The position numbers were made by a program, and so were the translations under genes. 32,204 nucleotides of DNA from Clostridiales bacterium UBA7573 (lineage in GTDB: Bacteria; Bacillota; Clostridia; Oscillospirales; CAG-272), in NCBI GenBank assembly GCA_002477905.1, contig DLLB01000009.1, forward strand, positions 1 through 32,204. The letters are read 5' to 3'. Of the stretch, positions 30,387 to 32,204 are shown one piece after another (position 1 is the stretch's first letter; every line of letters starts with the position of its first letter). The notes beneath the pieces are model-generated. The model searched no databases. It was not told the DNA's origin and worked only from the letters and a program-made list of their open reading frames with translations.

Positions 30387-32204
30387 ATGAAAGTGAAGAC
30401 AAGACTTCTTGCGGCATTGCTTTGCGTACTGATGGTTGCGGCAGTCTGCCCGATCGTCGCACTGCCGGCATTTGCCCAAGCCACCGGAGGATCCGGAAAT
30501 GAGAGCAAAGGAGGGGCAAACGCCGTAGAACCGGACATTTGGGACGGAACTGTGGCAAGTGCGTTTGCAGGCGGTTCTGGCACGGAAGCCGATCCGTATC
30601 TGATTGCAAACGGCGAACAGCTTGCGCGGGTGGCAGAGCAGGTCAACAGCGGCGCGGATAATTTCAGCGGAAAATATCTCAAGCTTACTGCGGACATCTG
30701 GCTCAACGACGTGCGCGACAAAGACTGGAAAACAAAAAGCCCCAACCAATGGACGCCGATAGGCGACGAAACCGGAAAAGCCTTTTCCGGTACGTTGGAT
30801 GGCGACGGCTATGCGGTTTATGGTACTTATATCTCTGGGACGTTCAAGTTGCAGATCAACGAGCGTTATTTTGATCTGCTGGCGGCGGGAGATAAAGCCG
30901 GATGCGACTGGATGTACTATGTCAAAACCGGTGAGAATACCGTAGACGTATATTATGGTCTTGGCAGGAACTTCTATACGTTACACGCGGTCGGCTTCAT
31001 CGGAAGAAGCGAAGGATGCACGGTGCGCAACCTTGCCATGGGACAGGGTTACTTTGATGTAACTTTTGCTGAACGCAAGAACGGTATCGATGTGGTGACC
31101 GCGGACGGACTCAGCACCAAATATACCGGACTGAATCTGAACGGCGCCGCAGTGGCAAACCTGGTGGGCACGGTAACGGTGGACGGAACCGACTATACTG
31201 TGCAAAATACCTACCTGTGCGCAGGCGCCAAAAACGTAACGGTGGGGGATGCGTACTTCCTCGTCAAAGGCGGTCGGGATGCGTCCATGATTTCCGGCAC
31301 GACCTGGCAAACGGCGGAGGAAGGAAAGCTCTCTTCGGGGGATGTCTCCGGTTGGGGCAATGTCAAAAGCGGTTCTTTTTCTGCTCTGATTGCGGGGACG
31401 GGCGACAGCAAGGGCGCAGTTTTGGAACGCGTCTTTGTCAATGCAACGGCGCAATGTCACGGAGAACAGCCGGACAGCGGTATGCTTGCGGGTTATTTCA
31501 ATCCGAGCGGACGTATCACGGACTGTGCAACGACCGGTTCCACAAATTTATTGGGCGGTCTGCTTTCCGGACATGGCGGCGGCACCAAGGTGGAGAATTG
31601 CTACACGACAGTCGGACGCGCAGTCAACTGGACGAGCGGCAACGGGGTAAGCAAAAACAACGATAAAGTCGTAACCGGACACAGCGGCTATGTCGGGCTG
31701 TATACGACGGATCTTACTGCGTTGGATAGCGGCGTAAAGACTGCTTTCGCAAATGACGCGCCCTGCGCGGTCATTAACCTTGTGGATACGCGCGGCAACG
31801 CAAGAACCCAAATGCCTGCCTTGTTCTACACCTATGCGCCGACGGCAAACGAAGACGGAACGTACACCGCTGCATGGGGTGCAGAACGTGGCGTTTGGGC
31901 AGAAATGGATGGCTATACACCGATTCAGCAGGTGTTTGTGGAAAAACACAGCGCGGCAGAGCTTTATCGGATTCTCGGTGTGCAGACCGTTTATGAGATC
32001 GGTACAGCGGCAGAATTGTGGGATTATGCCACGAAAGTCAACAGCGGCGCCATTGCAACGGAAGATACCGCGGTGGTATTGACGGCAGATATTGATCTGA
32101 CGGCAGACGGATTCCAATATTGGGAGCCGATCGGAAACACGTCGGATGTGGCGTTCCGCGGTACTTTCGACGGCGCAGGTCATTCGATCTCCCATATGTA
32201 CATC
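30387..32204 (+). CDS. Large secreted repeat protein, GLUG/adhesin-like (5' part, runs off window)
   Basis: The first 606 codons of a gene that has no stop before the window ends. A classical signal peptide with cleavage near ALPAFA-QA (residue 30) is followed by a Gly/Ser/Glu linker. Residues about 64-145 form a module: GTEADPYLIANGEQLA, VNSGADNFSGKYLKLTADIWLN, WTPIG and AFSGTLDGDGYAV. A second copy starts near 538 (VYEIGTAAELWDYATKVNSG, LTADIDLT, WEPIG, FRGTFDGAGHSI) and reaches the edge. Such modules are common in very large cell-surface or secreted beta-helix proteins of gut Bacillota. Between them lie about 390 residues of beta-rich sequence with Asn/Gly turns. AAAGGAG is 10 bases before the ATG. 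Anchor and function lie outside the window. Confidence 0.88.
   Translation, partial: MKVKTRLLAALLCVLMVAAVCPIVALPAFAQATGGSGNESKGGANAVEPDIWDGTVASAFAGGSGTEADPYLIANGEQLARVAEQVNSGADNFSGKYLKLTADIWLNDVRDKDWKTKSPNQWTPIGDETGKAFSGTLDGDGYAVYGTYISGTFKLQINERYFDLLAAGDKAGCDWMYYVKTGENTVDVYYGLGRNFYTLHAVGFIGRSEGCTVRNLAMGQGYFDVTFAERKNGIDVVTADGLSTKYTGLNLNGAAVANLVGTVTVDGTDYTVQNTYLCAGAKNVTVGDAYFLVKGGRDASMISGTTWQTAEEGKLSSGDVSGWGNVKSGSFSALIAGTGDSKGAVLERVFVNATAQCHGEQPDSGMLAGYFNPSGRITDCATTGSTNLLGGLLSGHGGGTKVENCYTTVGRAVNWTSGNGVSKNNDKVVTGHSGYVGLYTTDLTALDSGVKTAFANDAPCAVINLVDTRGNARTQMPALFYTYAPTANEDGTYTAAWGAERGVWAEMDGYTPIQQVFVEKHSAAELYRILGVQTVYEIGTAAELWDYATKVNSGAIATEDTAVVLTADIDLTADGFQYWEPIGNTSDVAFRGTFDGAGHSISHMYI

Overview
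The window looks like chromosomal DNA of a low-to-mid GC Bacillota, most likely an uncultured gut-type Clostridia (Oscillospirales/Christensenellales-like). The pointers are consensus TTGACA/T-N17-TATAAT promoters, strong GGAGG ribosome sites, intrinsic hairpin-U terminators after many transcription units, an anaerobe's flavodiiron protein, a clostridial ferredoxin-type glutamate synthase operon and a TepA homologue. I see no phage, insertion sequence, CRISPR array or plasmid function.

Layout. 1-1583: terminators, a small membrane protein (minus) and a GNAT acetyltransferase (plus), divergent. 1641-4753: a minus-strand TrpXYZ-type amino-acid ABC importer (ATPase, permease, lipoprotein). In front of it lies a compact leader: consensus promoter, a 31-codon peptide crammed with Phe and Tyr codons, alternative hairpins, then an intrinsic terminator. 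This is the clearest undescribed-looking element here and reads as translational attenuation by aromatic amino acids. 4855-5850: YhcC/TIGR01212 radical SAM protein. 5920-6350: tRNA-Gly(TCC), tRNA-Arg(TCT), tRNA-His(GTG) with promoter and terminator. 6419-12722: an AraC-type regulator followed by three tandem paralogous solute-binding lipoproteins, each with its own promoter and terminator, and no permease nearby. 12861-14296: PduL-type phosphotransacylase (minus) and TepA/ClpP-like protease (plus), divergent.

14392-22988 is one long minus-strand nitrogen-assimilation operon. In transcription order it holds class II glutaminase, ferredoxin-containing glutamate synthase core, 4Fe-4S protein, FAD/NAD oxidoreductase, GXGXG domain protein, short glutamine synthetase, ANTAR RNA-binding regulator and CTP synthase. 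The first five form a split archaeal-type glutamate synthase. Most junctions overlap or are under 40 bases. The operon starts with a perfect promoter and an intrinsic terminator placed almost at the transcript start; a hexaloop hairpin that would exclude this terminator resembles ANTAR target RNA, so the ANTAR protein may control its own operon.

23112-26713 (plus): a DUF1538 membrane protein with internal duplication, two different PII-like proteins, and an FprA flavodiiron protein. The first three look like a membrane transporter with dedicated PII-type regulators, function unknown. 26726-30008 (minus): cofactor-independent phosphoglycerate mutase, a family 2 glycosyltransferase and a xylose-isomerase-like TIM-barrel protein in one operon. 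30295-32204 (plus): promoter and first 606 codons of a large secreted repeat protein that runs off the window.

Functional calls rest on motif recognition only; no database search or folding calculation was run.
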